A stretch of 64,000 nt of DNA from Molossus alvarezi (Eukaryota > Chordata > Mammalia > Chiroptera > Molossidae): the NCBI GenBank assembly GCA_037176705.1, contig CM073896.1, positions 24,998,708 through 25,062,707 of the forward strand. The letters run 5' to 3'. This document shows positions 46,820 through 59,321 of the stretch, piece after piece. A program made the position numbers and the translations under genes. Positions within the stretch are counted from its first letter, which is position 1, and the number at the start of each line of letters is the position of its first letter. Under the pieces are notes generated by a model, which made no database searches, was not told the DNA's origin, and saw only the letters and a list, made by a program, of their open reading frames with translations.

Positions 46820-48215
46820 AATAATTCTTATAGTCACATTACTTCAAAGAGTTGTCTCTACGCCACTTCCCTTCTGTCCAAGCTTTCTTCCAAACTGCTC
46901 TATTCAAGCATCACCTCACGATGCCACAGAACTGCCAGATCAAGTTATGGGCACTGCCATGTGCCAGACGGCACTTCATTCTCAGCTCTCATACTTGCTC
47001 ACCACGCCGCAGCGGTGACCTTGGTGTTCAGGACACCGTGTTTGGTCCCTCCGACCTCAGCAGGGAGCCCCTCTCGGTCTCCTTTGCTCTTTCCTGCTCA
47101 TCTTCCCCAGCTCTGAATGCCAGAGTGCCTTGGAAATCAGTCCTCAGACCTTTACTCTGTTCTCCTCATCAGCGAATCCATCTACACCAGTGATTTTAAA
47201 TGCCATCTATATTCCAATAACTTCCAAATGTATATCTCCAGCCTCAAAACTCAAGCCAACTCTTTACTTGACATTTCCACAGCTAAAGATTTACTCATCT
47301 CAAACTGAATTCTTAATTTCTACCTTCCGAACTTTCTTCTCACCAAGTATTTCTTATTTCGATCAGTGGAACTCTAGTCTTCAAACTGTTCATGCCCAAA
47401 ACCTTGGAGTCATCCTTGATACCTTTCATCCTGCCATTCCTCATCCAGTCTCTCAGCAAATCCAATCATCTTTACTTTCAAAATATATACGGAATGTGAC
47501 CTCTGTCCCTCACCTTTACAGCAATCACTGTATTCTATCATGTTCTATTCTGTCAAATCGCTGTACACCATCATGATCTTTCACTTAAATGACTGCAATA
47601 ATCTCTTAGCTCTTCTCCCTTGAGCAACCCCTCCCAGGCTATTCTCCATACAACAGGCAAAAGCAGTCCTTTTAAAACATGTCAGATCTTGTCACTCTCT
47701 GCTCAAAACTCTTAAATGCTGCCCTCCCCAACCCCCTCCACCCCTGGAATAAATTTAAGGGCCTTACCATTCCAACATTGCCCTCCTAGTTCTCCATAAT
47801 CATTCCAGCCTCCTCTCTTCCTTCTCGCCTCCCTTTCACGCTGCTCTGGCTACCATGACTGATTGCTGTTCTGTGAACACACCAAGCAGATCCCTGGCTC
47901 ACGGTCTTTGCACCTACTGGCTCCCCTCTACCTGGAATGCTCTTCCGCTTGTCATCATTGCCCACTATAAGGAAGACGTCCCGGTTTACCTCTGATAAAA
48001 CAGACCTCATGCGCCCTACCGCTTCTCACTGCGACAGCCCGGGAGCACTGCTTATGCCCTCCAATTGCTACACTCATCATAACATTACAGCCTACCTTTT
48101 CATTTTTATTTTCTGCTGTTTCCCACGACTAGAATATCGGTTCATGGCTGAATACCTGCAATGTCTGGCATGAAATATGTGTTAAGTAAATATTTCTGAA
48201 TGTGGAAGAATACCA
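46820..48215 (+). mobile_element. L2 LINE, long copy with reverse-transcriptase remnant
   Basis: About 1.4 kb of recognisable L2. The front has ACTTCAAAGAGTTGTCTCTA and TCGGTCTCCTTTGCTCTTTC. The middle translates, across frames, to MYISSLKTQANSLLDIS and NLGVILDTF, which are L2 reverse-transcriptase downstream motifs. The 3' part has AGATCTTGTCACTCTCTGCT, CTCTACCTGGAATGCTCTTC and TCTGGCATGAAATATGTG. L2 has been silent since early mammals, so most copies are short and 3'-only. The 148-codon open frame at 47130-47576 is a frame of this relic. Confidence 0.75.
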
Positions 48216-48317
48216 ATAGGGTTTCTGCCCTCACGAAACTGACATTATTGTGGGTACTAAAGACAAATACAAGTAGATAAACAAATAAAATAGCTTGCAC
48301 ATTTTGAGAAATAATTT

Positions 48318-48683
48318 TGATATTTTTTTTATTGTTGAAAGTATTACAGATGTCCCCCTTTTTCCCCATTGACACCCTCCTTCCCAGTCCCACCCCACCC
48401 TTGCCTCCCCAGCCTAGTATCCCTGTCAACTGGTTGTGCATATATGCATATAAGTTATTTGGTTTATCCCTTCCCTCCTCTACTAACCCACATCTTCTGA
48501 GGTTTGTCAGTCTGTTCCCTACTTCCATGATTCTGGATCTCTTTGGTCGACAGCTTATTCCGTTCATTATGTTCCACCAATAAGCGAGATCATGTGCTAC
48601 TTGTCTTTCTCTGACTGGCTTATTTTGCTTAGCATAATACTATACAGGTTCCTTCATGTCGTCACAAAGGGTAAGAGATCTCT
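48318..48683 (-). mobile_element. 5'-truncated L1 (3' end)
   Basis: Antisense L1 3'UTR (TTTTTATTGTTGAAAGTATT, then TGTGCATATATGCATATAAG), reaching the ORF2 end (GACTGGCTTATTTTGCTTAG). This is the lineage-specific bat L1 type. Confidence 0.8.
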
Positions 48684-50274
48684 CAAGTATTTTCAAAGCA
48701 ATGCCCAAAGCAATATATAGAGATTAATAGGGAAGATTACATTTAGATTGGTTGGTTGGTGAGGCTTTCCTGAGGAGGTGGCAATTCGTGACGGGGAGAA
48801 GCTCACCATTCCTGAATTAAAGGGACAGCACTCTATTTCTTGCAAATGCTAGAAAGTGTAATCACAGACATTTGATCAACAGCCTTCTCATAGCAACATG
48901 CACACACCTTTCAGTATAAATGTTTGTAGGGATGGAATAGTAAAGGCCACGTTTTCACTCAGCTAGTGGATAGCAGAAAGAAAGAACATTTTATCTGGAC
49001 ATCAGTGAGATGACTGCATGCACAAATGGGGATTCCACCATGGGAGACATAACAGTTACATATCCTGGCTGATCTTCAGGTGTGTGTAGCCAGTCCACAT
49101 GTTTTGCATCTCTTTGAAAAGGAAAAACTGTCTGGAATTTAGATTAGAAGTAGAATTAAAATCTTTCATTCCAACCTCTTCAGGCATCAGGATACTAACA
49201 GACATCTATTAATAATATCATTGAGATAAGGAATTAACTGACTAAAAGGAACAGTGTCAACGGCATTTTTAATAGCAGCCACAATGTATCGAGCAACGAG
49301 TATGAGTTTGACACCTTAAAAAGAATTGCAGCCACGGTGCCTCATTCAGTTATTTCGTACTCTCTTTCCCTTTTTTACATAATGATTGCATTTCTCTATG
49401 ACCTTTTCCTGCCTTACTTGGTGGTTTAATATAACTGATACAAAATGAACTGAACCAGGCTTCTTTACTGGAATCAAGTAACTGTCTGGCTTTCTTAATC
49501 AAGGGTGACACCTTTCTTTTTATCCCCTTTCTCCCTCTTCATTCTTTCCTGCCTCCCTGGCTTGATTGCATTATCGCCCTGCATCTGTTTCTAGTCCCCC
49601 GCCACACTCCACCCTTCGGCACACTTCTGGGGTTACTCTGTGTGCCCTGCCCAAGAGTGCATCCCTTTCCTTCTGCAGGGCACTACTTTTCCAGTTGGCA
49701 ACAACGTCCTGCGGCTTGTCTCCCCTGGTGCTGGTGCACAAATACCATCTCTGCCGGCAGTTCTCTCGCTGGCCTCTTGGTTCCAGCCTCCTTCTGCTGC
49801 CGGAGGCGCTCCAGCGAGTGGCCCAGAGCCATTCCAGTTTCCTCCTCTGCTTCTGGGGGCCACCCTTTTCTTCAGACCAGCAAGGCTCTAAGCTTCAGAA
49901 AATAACTTAATGACTACAGATGGATCTTTATCCCCCACAGCCTTTATCCTTTCTGATCCACCACCAAGCAAAACCATGCAGAGAAATTCAGCTGTAAAAT
50001 GCCCGTGAAGAACCTAATTAGTATTTCAGAATTGTAATAGCAGTTATGAAAGGTAAGCACAAATGTTTATGAAATATATTACTCAGTAGGGTTTACCTTT
50101 GTGTCCAAAAAATAAAAATCTCTGTTCATACTGTCTCTGTGCCAATATGAAGGGGCAGAATGCATTCCAAGTCCTTAGTACCTTTAAGAAGAGTCAGTAG
50201 TATAATTGGCCAAACCGAATTTTGCCTGGTGCACTCAGACTCAGGGCCTGGACACCACAGGACGACAGAGAAGA
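48684..50274. other. Plain sequence; GC-richer at 49560-49900
   Basis: Open frames on both strands at 49566-49910 follow the higher GC content and lack splice or start context. No gene or named repeat recognised. Confidence 0.35.
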
Positions 50275-50450
50275 GAGCTTTGGAGTCAGAAAGACAGGGC
50301 TGAGCCCAGCATCGTCATTAACCAGCTGTGCTATCTTGAGAAGCTACTTAAATTTCTCTAGTCAGGTTTTCTCATCTGTAAAAAGGGAGAGAGTAATTTC
50401 TACTTTGTAGTGCTGTTATAGGGATTAATTGAGGCATTAAATATGTAAGG
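50275..50450 (+). repeat. MIR
   Basis: A clear MIR: TTTGGAGTCAGAAAGACAGG, ATTAACCAGCTGTGCTATCT, TTTTCTCATCTGTAAAAAGG and AGGGATTAATTGAGGCATTA in order. Confidence 0.8.
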
Positions 50451-51894
50451 TGAATCAACCTAGACGTATAAATCCAGGGCTGAAAGAAAACAAGCTTTCT
50501 TCATTTTCTTTAACTCATAATTTCTGGCTGAATGCTTCTCCTATTGAGCTCGTAGAGATACAAAAATAAAAACTCCATTCAATTTGTACCTGCAATTTGA
50601 TTCTCACTTTCTTTGGGAAACAATATTGACTGTTTGAAGATAGTATATGGTATCAGATTTTGGATGTTAGATCTTGGTGAGAGTCTTAGCATCTTGTCGG
50701 AGGTCGTAAGTTAACCTGGTTGGCCTTGGAGACTCCCAGCCCCGGGCATCAGTGTGTGGGCCCCGGCAGACGCCAGGGCTCTCCGAGGCGCTCGGGTTCT
50801 CCCCATTGCCCAGCTGGGGTACAGAGTGTTCGGTGAAGTTCTCCAGAGACCCACAGTCTAGTGACACTCCCTGTCGCTGAGAACCGGGGTATAGGTTTTC
50901 TCTGCTCTCAGGGCCCATCCAACTGTCTCTCTTCCTTTGTTTCCTACTGAGGCCCAACAAGATCTTTCACTGATGCAGATTCAGGAAGTACCCTGCTCTA
51001 CTAGATATGAGTCCACAGGTGCAAATACCCTTTCCCACGTTACTCTTGGGAGCATCTTACATTATTTCCTCGGTTGGTGTGGAAATTCGGAACATAAATA
51101 TGCTTCCCAAACTTCTTAGAAAGAAACAAACAGGAATTCTGTCCTTAACCTGGAATGAAGGTTAGGAGGAATGGGCATTAAAAGGGGCAAAATCCAGGGA
51201 AAGAAAACACCCAAAATAACACTTTAAATTACTATTCCTCATCATGTGTAATGACATTGTCACAATGACTGGTCCACAGGTGTTCAAGAAATTGGAGTTA
51301 CTGTTGACATTAAAAATGATTCTCTACTACCGTTTTTTTGTTTTTGTTTTTGTTTTTCCTCATGGAAATGGAACTTTCTAGCATCCCTCTTCTGGAATGT
51401 CTTGATTCTGGGCAACCGTTTTGAGATGGCTGACCTTGGATTTGAAGAGAAGTCTGTGACTATGGAACGGAGCAAACTTAGTTGGCACCAGGTGACAGAC
51501 AGGTGGAGGAGGATCCAAATCAACATTTAGGTCTGTGTGCAATGGAGTGCATCCACCAATGAGACACAGAGCCCTTTCTAAGAGAATCAAAAGCCAACCA
51601 GATACACCTGTTAGTATATTTTTGCTTGCTAAGCCTAATTTGCTTGGGAAGGAATGCTAATGAGGACAACATTGTCTTGTGTGGACAGGCTGAGGCGATG
51701 TCTGGAAGAATAAAGGTGTTGCAGGAGCCAGCTCCTTACCCATGATGGTGGAAAGCAGCAGCCGGAGTTCTGCAGAACACAGAAAGCATGACTGTCTCCT
51801 CGGGCGGTGGTGACAGCTCATGTGGCCCTGTTCAGTGTTGTAACACTTTATATACCTTAATTTTCTCATATACCTTCACAGCATTGGTCTGAAG
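50451..51894. other. Plain sequence; no supported gene
   Basis: A minus-strand 97-codon frame at 50667-50960 was examined, but no splice pair or domain supports it. Confidence 0.35.
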
Positions 51895-52086
51895 CAGCGG
51901 TTCTTATCCTGTGGGTCATGACTCCTTTGAGGGTCGAACGACCCTTTCACAGGGGTTGTCTAAGACATAACAGTAGCAAAATTACAGTTATGAAATAGCA
52001 ACAAAAATAATTTTATGGTTGGGGGTCTCCACAACATGAGGAACTGTATTAAAGGGTCGTGGCATTAGGAAGGTTGAGAACCACTG
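51895..52086 (+). mobile_element. SPIN-like hAT MITE
   Basis: A 192-base element starts CAGCGGTTCTTATCCTGTGG and ends GGTTGAGAACCACTG, giving imperfect hAT-type terminal inverted repeats. Internal phrases GTCGAACGACCCTTTCACAG and ATGAGGAACTGTATTAAAGG match the non-autonomous SPIN (Space Invaders) family. That family is known from bats, rodents, tenrec, opossum, anole and frog through horizontal transfer. TCTGAAG occurs on both sides, two to three bases displaced on the right, as a possible 8-base target-site duplication. Confidence 0.75.
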
Positions 52087-52094
52087 GACTCTGA

Positions 52095-52200
52095 AGGGAT
52101 GTAGGTGGTTCTTGTAGTTCTACCTTCTAGATGAAAAAAATCTTAGGAACTTACCTGAGCTTACACAGCTAAGAAGCAGCCCAGAACAATGCTTTTTCTG
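52095..52200 (-). repeat. MIR fragment
   Basis: Antisense MIR phrases: CTTCTAGATGAAAAAAATCT, ACTTACCTGAGCTTACACAG and CTAAGAAGC. Confidence 0.55.
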
Positions 52201-52756
52201 TGATACTCCATAGTCTCCTCAGATACCCCCCGCCTGTGGTTTTTGATCTGCAGTCTAAGGTTGACAAGCTTTAAATGCAGTGTTGACTACATAAGTTACT
52301 CCTTTATGAAACTTCTGACTTTCTGTTAAGGACAAGTTTTGCTTCAAGGAATTCTAATAATTCAGATAGAAGGCCTTGTTTGATTATTGAAAGTTGTTTG
52401 ATATTTGGATCAATTTATGTACTTGACCATAACTGTCTTTTTTTTTTTTTTTTTTCAATTTGATCTATTTCCCATGCATAGACTAACCTTAACCTAGCTG
52501 TGTTTTATTATTTATCTTCTATTTTACATAATACTTTTAAATGAGAATCAGAAAAGGAGAATAAAATGGTGTCAGTTTTAAAAATGAGCCTTGCCACAAG
52601 CAAGGCTGGATTCTGACTTTTCTATTCATGTTCCTTCCATTGAGTTCCTCAAAGACCCTTAGAGAATCTCAGAGTATTTTACCATTTAATTCCCATTAAA
52701 CATCTTGACCCTAAACAGAATCAGCTAGGACATCCTGGTAGCTCACTTTGCTTGAA
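52201..52756. other. Plain sequence; no gene seen
   Basis: Contains an uninterrupted T-run of about 17 bases near 52439. Nothing else recognised. Confidence 0.4.
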
Positions 52757-52850
52757 GTGTACAGATGATATCTTATTGAGTTATGCACTTGAAACTGGTA
52801 TTTTTTTCACCAATGTCAACCCCAATAAAGTCAATAAAAAATACAAATAA
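52757..52850 (+). mobile_element. Very short L1 3' end
   Basis: About 90 bases: AGTGTACAGATGATATCTTA, GCACTTGAAACTGG and CACCAATGTCAACCCCAATA, then an AATAAAAAATA tail. These are the extreme 3' bases of the bat L1. Confidence 0.75.
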
Positions 52851-53593
52851 TAAATAATTAAAAAATAAATGCACAGACTAAAAAAAATTCAGTCACGGAA
52901 GATGGTATGCCAGGTTAACCACAGACACATTTTTTTTTAATTCTAAAAAATGCTCTGAAAAAGCAGTGAAGCAACACAGATTCTCATTTCTAGAGTGTAG
53001 ACAAGAAGGATCAGTAACCTTATGATCAGGCCTCTTCCCAACCCTGGAGGAGTGCCATAGCCAACAAGTTGCCTTTGAACTGGACTCAGAAAACATAGTT
53101 TGCTCTTCTACCTCTAACTGACACCAGTAATTCCTAACAGGCAATAAGGCTACTCTATTAATGAAAGGTACCCAACATCTTTACTTTCTTACCACTCAAA
53201 TTCTGCCTTTGACCTTTGCAACTTGCTGTTTGAAACTTTTACTCTTCCTGCTGACTTGAACCCGTCCCCCATCTCCTCCTGCTCCCGATCACCTGAGGTA
53301 GCATAATGTACATTAGCAATGCATTGGGGTGCAGCTTCTGATTCTGGCTATTGGATTGGTCTTCAGTCCACCTGCTCTGAGGATGATCAGTGAGAAAAAC
53401 CTCACTCACAGATACACCTTACAGTGAGTAGAATTAGGTTTGAGATGCTTCACCTTCCACTGGTACCGTCTTTGGAGAAACAAATCTGATGGAAATCCTC
53501 GTGTAGGATCATTACTAAAAGGTGAAGGGTGGGGCAGCACAAGCTAAGACAATGTTGGAATGAAAGCATTTCCTAAAGCAGAAGTATAAGCAG
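52851..53593. other. Plain sequence; no gene seen
   Basis: Nothing recognised. The minus-strand frame at 52893-53144 has no domain. Confidence 0.4.
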
Positions 53594-53608
53594 AGTGAAG
53601 TTATTTTA

Positions 53609-53828
53609 TTTGTTTATTTATTTTTAATATATTTTTTTCTTTATTGATTTGAGAGAGAGAGAGGAAGGGAGAGGGAGAGAGAGATAGAAACATCGATTGG
53701 CCACCTCCTGCATGTCCCCCACTGGGGATTTGGCCCACAACCTGGGCATGTACCGTGATTGAGAATCGAACTGTCGACCTCTTGGTGCATGGGCTTATGC
53801 TCAACTGCTGAGCCACACTGGCTGGGCA
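53609..53828 (-). mobile_element. VES SINE (second subfamily)
   Basis: Antisense VES with a TTCTTTATTGATTTGAGAG tail. AGTGAAGTTATTTTA (53594-53608) and AGTGAGGTTATTTTA (53829-53843) form the target-site duplication with one mismatch. Confidence 0.93.
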
Positions 53829-53843
53829 AGTGAGGTTATTTTA

Positions 53844-55154
53844 AATGCACAGACTGCTTTTCCTCCATGAAATCACATGCCTTGAGACATGAGTCCTCAA
53901 TATTATGTCAGGTGATATGGGCGTTATTTTATTTTATTTTTTGCTGCTTTGGGTTGGTTTCTTTTGCTAAATTGTGACTGTAATTTGATCACATTTGCTG
54001 CAGAATTATTGAGGTTATATAATGTATACCCTTCCTTAGTGTAGTTAATAGCTTGTTTATTTACCAGTGAGTCTCAGGTTACAACAGGTTTGTGTCTGCT
54101 ATTGAGAAACAAGCCAGGGAATGGTGGTGGGGGTGGGAGAGGGCAATGCTAGTCAATCTCATATTCTTTAACAACAGAAACAGTTCCACTGGAGGAGCCA
54201 CAAAATATAGAGGCATTTATCTAAGCACCTACTGAATACATTTTTTTTAAAAAAAACATAGTCAATACAATGAAGACTGTATTTCTTCACGCACTATGAC
54301 ATAAATAATAATGAGAAGTCGGGTTGTTTGGTTTTATATTGATGAAATCCTACCAGTTAATTTATACAGCTAAAAAAGTGCTTCAGCTAAAAAAGTTTTT
54401 GTATTACATTATGAAGCATTTTTTTTCCTTTTCAGTTAAGAAAGATTAAAAAAAAAAAAAAAAGTAGAACTGTCTTACAAGGATAATTTCTACCATTATG
54501 AAAATCCCGACATAAAAGAAAACTTGAGAGACCATCAGTCTTTCTTTTTGTTGTTGTTTTATATTCACACCCAAACCTTCAGGGATGCTTTGATTATACA
54601 ACAGGTTATTTCTGTTCTCAGCTCACATGTACTTTAATTGCCAATCCATTACCCTTGGAAGCACTGTGTCTTTCTTTTACTGTATTGGATCAAGATACAG
54701 TTTATCCCCTTAGAATTACACACTTAATATTAACCTCTTGTGGAGGCTGAGGGCTACTTGTATTTAAATAATCTTGGGTTCTTATTATAATACAGAGTCC
54801 CTAGCCTAGAAATTTGCATTTTAATAATCACACCAAAAAACTTTCATGTAAATTTAAAGATTCACTAGTTAAAATGGTTTGTATATGACTCCAGAAGTAC
54901 ATCACATATTGTAATGCATAATTTGTCACTTCACTCAGTCACTAATTAGAATGATGGGCCTAGATTTAGGAAGTGGTCCTTCGTGAGTGAGAAAGGGAAT
55001 GTGGCCAGTCTGCACCTCAGAGTGGCCTTTGCTCTTCACACGGGAACTCTGGAGAGGCCTTGCTCTACTGTACTATACGGGTAAATTATAGGCTTTCCTA
55101 GTGTTTGAGACTTCTCAGGACTATGAGGAGTACCAAGATTCTGCTGTGTGTATT
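53844..55154. other. Plain AT-rich sequence; no gene seen
   Basis: Several A-runs and T-runs (for example near 54240 and 54450). No recognised exon or repeat. Confidence 0.4.
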
Positions 55155-55376
55155 TATTTATTTATTTAATTTTATTTTTAAAATATATTTTATTGACTTT
55201 ATTGGGGTTACATTGGTTAATAAAATAGGTTTCAGGTGTACAATTCTCTAATACATTATCTGTATATTGTACTGTGTGTTCAATATACCCATAGTCTAGT
55301 CTCCTTCCATCACCACTTATTCCCCCTTCACCCTCTGCTACCTGACCCCAGCCCCCTTCCCTCTGGGAAGCACCAG
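55155..55376 (-). mobile_element. 5'-truncated L1 3' end
   Basis: ATTGACTTTATTGGGGTTAC, then AGGTTTCAGGTGTACAATTC is the antisense bat L1 3' end. It stops at about 55376. The next 400 bases are not recognisable L1, so this is either a separate insertion from the L1 at 55785 or the tail of the same copy with a replaced middle. Confidence 0.8.
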
Positions 55377-55784
55377 AAGAGCTTCTGCCCCAAACTCAAA
55401 ATGCCTTTACAAGTTATGTTTGCTATTTTTTTCCTGGTTCCTCACTAACAATCTGCACACATCCTACAGAGAGGGGCATGGTTCTCTGCACAATCATGAA
55501 GGGTTCATACATATGATTCCATAATGCACTAGTATTCCTGTGTAAGCCAATGACGCCTCTGCATTACATCGGGATGTCACTTTATTGTTCTCCTGCAACT
55601 TGCTGTCCACTGTGCTGCCTACTCTTTTTCTCCTCCTTGCAGCTTCCCAGTTCTCTCTCCAACTGGACGGGTTTTACTCTAAACCATTTTTTTAAACATT
55701 ACATTTTTCAAATTCATCTTATCTTGTTATTTCTTGCCCCATAAGTCTAATCTTTCTTTGTCCAAATATTTCTACTGTAAAGAT
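55377..55784. other. Sequence between two L1 pieces; nothing recognised
   Basis: Plain sequence. It separates an L1 tail from an L1 head of the same orientation. Confidence 0.35.
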
Positions 55785-56690
55785 AAGAAAGCAAAGATTT
55801 GTCAAACTTGTTTATCTTTTCAAAACACTAGCACTTGGTTTCATTGATCTTTTGTATTTTATTTTAGACTCCATTTCATTTATTTCTGCTCTGATATTTA
55901 ATATTCCTATTCTTCTACTCACTTTGGGTTTTGTTTGCTGTTCTTCTTCTAGTTCCTTTAAGTGTAAAGTTAGATTATTTGTTTGAGATTTTTCTTGTTT
56001 CTTGAGGTAGGCCGATAATGCTCTGAATTCCCCTCTTAGGACTGCATTCCTGGTATCCCATAGAGTTTGGGGTTGTTGCGTTCTCATTTTCATTTGTCTC
56101 AAGATACCTTTGGTTTCTTCCTTGATGTTATTGTTGACCCATTCATTTTTAGTAACATGTTATTTAGCCTCCATGTGTTTGTTATCTTTCTTTTTTTTTT
56201 TCCCCTGTAATTGATTTCTACTTTCATATTGTGTGGTCAGAAAAGATGCTTGATATGATTTTAATCTTCTTGAATTTATTGAAACTTGTTTTGTGTCCTA
56301 ACATGTGGTTTATCCTAGAAAATGATCCAAGTGAACTTGAAAAACATGTATATTGTGCTGCGTTGGGGTGAAATGCTCTGAAAATATCAATTAAATTCAT
56401 CTGGTTTTGTGTGTTGTTTAAGATGGGATGTTTCCTTGCTGATTTTTCTTTTCTGTCTGGAAGATCTATCCATTGATGTCACTGGGGTGTTAAAATCCAC
56501 TACTATGACCATATTACTGTCAGTCTCTCCCGTGTAGGTTCATGAAGATTTGCTTTCTACTTTTAGGTGCTTGAATGTTGGGTGCATAAATGTCTACAAG
56601 GTTTATATCTCCTTGTTGCATTGATCCCTTTAACACTAGGTAATGTCATTTTTACCTCTCATTATAGCCTTGGTTTTAAAGTCATTTTGT

Positions 56691-56917
56691 CTGGCCTAAC
56701 TGGGGCTCAGTGGTTAGAGCATTGGCCTGTGGACCAAAGAGTTGTGGGTTCCAGTCAAGGGCACGTACTATGGTTGCAGTTTAGTCCCCGGCCCTGATTG
56801 GGATCATGCGGGAGGCAACCAATCAATGTGTCTCTTTCACATCGATGTTTCTGTCTCCCTACCTCCTTCTCTGTCTGAAGATAAATGGAAAAATATCCTC
56901 AAGTGAAGATTTTTTTC
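56691..56917 (+). mobile_element. VES SINE in L1
   Basis: The head is altered to CTGGCCTAACTGGGGCTCAG, and the tail is AAGTGAAGATTTTTTT. TTTAAAGTCATTTTGTCT before and TTTAAAGGCTTTTTTTCT after are the likely duplication. Confidence 0.88.
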
Positions 56918-57495
56918 TTTAAAGGCTTTTTTTCTGATATAAGTATTAGTACTCTAGCTTTTTTATTTGTTTGTTTTTATTTGCATGAAATAGCTTTTTC
57001 ATCCCTTTACTTTCAGTCTGTGTGTATCTTTCATTCAGAGATGGGTCTCTTGTAGACAGCATATATATGGGTCTTGTTTTCTTATCCATTCAGGTATCTA
57101 TCGTCTTTTGATTAGAGCACTTAATCTATTTGTATTTAAAATGATTATTGATAGGCACATATTTATTGCCATTATATTCTTTATAATTTTATTCTTTGTT
57201 TTTTTTCTTCTTCTTAAAGAAGTGCCTTTAATGTTTCTTGTAAGGCGGGTATACAGGTAATGAATTCCTTTGCCTTTTTCTTGTCTGGAAAGCTATTTCT
57301 CCTTCCATTTTAAAAGATAGTCTTGCTGGGTAGTAGTCCTGGTTGTAAGGTCCTTGCTTTTCATCACTTTAAATATTTTGTAACAATACAAAATTGGGCC
57401 TCAAATGCTTCTGGTGAGAAATCAATTGAGAGACTTATGGGAGCTTCTTTGTAGGTAATTGTCTTTGTCTTGCTGCTATTCAGATTCTCTGTTCG

Positions 57496-57742
57496 GCCCT
57501 GGCCAGTTTGGCTCAGCAGTTAGAGCATCGGTCCATGGACCAGAGAGGCCTGGGTTTGGTTCTTGCTAAAGGCACATACCTTGGTTGCAGTTTGTCTCCG
57601 GCCCTGGTTGAGGTCGTGTGGGTGGCAGCCACTCGATGTGTCTCTGTCACATCGATGTTTCTCTCTCTCTCTTCCTCCCCCTCTTCTTCCTGCTCTATCT
57701 GAAGACTGATGCAAAAATGGCCTCAGGTGAGGATAAAAAAAG
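57496..57742 (+). mobile_element. VES SINE in L1
   Basis: Full copy with CT-rich body. AGATTCTCTGTTCG (57482-57495) and AGATTATCTGTTCG (57743-57756) form the target-site duplication. Confidence 0.95.
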
Positions 57743-59064
57743 AGATTATCTGTTCGTCTTTAACCTTTATCATTTTAATTATGATGTGTTTTGGTGTGAA
57801 CCTCTTTGGGGTCATCTTGTTTGGGACTCTCTGCTTCCTGGACTTGTTTTTCATTCACCAAGTTAAGGAGATTTTCAGTCATTATTACTTCAAATAGTTT
57901 CTCAATCCCTTGTTTCCAATATCATCCTTCTGGTTGATATCCCTATGCTACAGATGGTGTTATGCTTCACAGTGTACCAGAGGTCCCTTAAACTATCATG
58001 TTTTTTAATTTTTGTTCTCATTTTGCTGTTCTGAGGGTATTTCTGCTACCTTAACTTCCAATTGCTTATCCTGCTTCATCTAATCTGCTGTTGATTCCTT
58101 CTAGTGTATTCTTCATTTTAGATATTGTATTCTTCATTCCTGATGGTCTTTTTTAATGATTTGCCTCCATTTCATTGAGTTTTTTTTTTCTGGTGATTTT
58201 TCCTGTTCCTTCATCTGAGGCATGTTTCTTTGTCTCCCCATTTTGGCTGCCTTTCTGTATTTGTTTCTGTGTATTAGGTAGAGATGCTCTGTACCCCAGT
58301 CTTGGTATGGTGGCCTTTTGTTGTAGTTGTCCTGTGGGACGCAGTTGTGCAGTCTCCCTCGCCACCTGAGTTAGGTGGTGCGGGAATGCCCCTTGTGTGG
58401 GTCATGTGAGTCCTCCTGTTGTAGTTGAGTCTTGATTGCTGTTATCCTGTCCTTGGGTGGGCTTGATCCTCAGGCTGGCTGATTATGAGGACTGACCCTG
58501 ACTGCAGTGTATGAGCTGCTGTGTGGGGACTGACCCTATGAAGCAGAACTTGTCCCAGAAGGTTCTGTTGCCTGTCAAGATCTCACATTAGGTGTGCCAC
58601 TTCTGGAGCTAATTGGGTTGTGCTCTGAAGTGCTCTGAAGCCTACCGCAAGGTGTGTTGCTTCTGGGCCTCTTGGGAGGTACTTTGCTGCAAGTTGATGT
58701 CAAAGGCAGCCTGTGACCAGCCCTGGGCCACCTCTTTGCAGCTACAAAGTGATACACAGTTTGTGGCTGGCACTCCTGGGCCTGGGTGCATGTGGGAGTG
58801 GCCAACCTACATACCAAAGCTGTTTACACAGGTAGCAAGACCAGGAGCAGGTCAGCAAAAGGTCCAAGGCACCCGCACACATTTGCCTTCTGTCTGCCTG
58901 CTATGTTCAGTCACTGAAAGAGCTTCTGGTGGTATCTAAGTTATGTGAAGGAGATTCTCAGTGTGTCACCAGGTAGGGGCGAGTGGTGTTCACCAGTGGT
59001 GTTCACAGATTCAAACACAGGCCCACTGCTGGGCCTAAGAGCTCTCATCAAAAGTCTCAGGGTA

Positions 59065-59321
59065 GCCCTGGCAGGTTTTGCTCAGTGGTTAGAACGCCAG
59101 CCTATGGACCAAGGAGTCAAGGGTTCGATTCTGATCAAGGGCACGGCACGTACGTACCTCAGTTGTGGTTCAATCCTTGGCCCTGGTTGGGTCATGCAGG
59201 AGGCAACCTATTGGTGTGTCTCTTTCACATCAATGTTTCTCTCTCTCTTCCTTCCTCCCTCCCTTCCTCCCACTCTATCTGAAAATTAATGGAAAAATAT
59301 CCTTGGGTGAGGATTAAAAAA
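59065..59321 (+). mobile_element. VES SINE
   Basis: Full copy. AAAGTCTCAGGGTA (59051-59064) and AAAGTCTTAAGGTA (59322-59335) form the target-site duplication. A GGCACGGCACGTACGTACC microduplication lies in the body. Confidence 0.95.

Noticed and set aside
47130..47576. 148-codon plus-strand open frame
   Set aside because: It lies wholly inside the L2 LINE relic and drifts between frames relative to the L2 reverse transcriptase, so it is not a host gene.
49566..49910. 114-codon plus-strand frame with overlapping frames on both strands
   Set aside because: All frames are open together, which reflects base composition rather than coding; no domain.
50667..50960. 97-codon minus-strand open frame
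   Set aside because: No splice pair, start context or recognisable domain; the region is moderately GC-rich so an open frame of this length is expected by chance.
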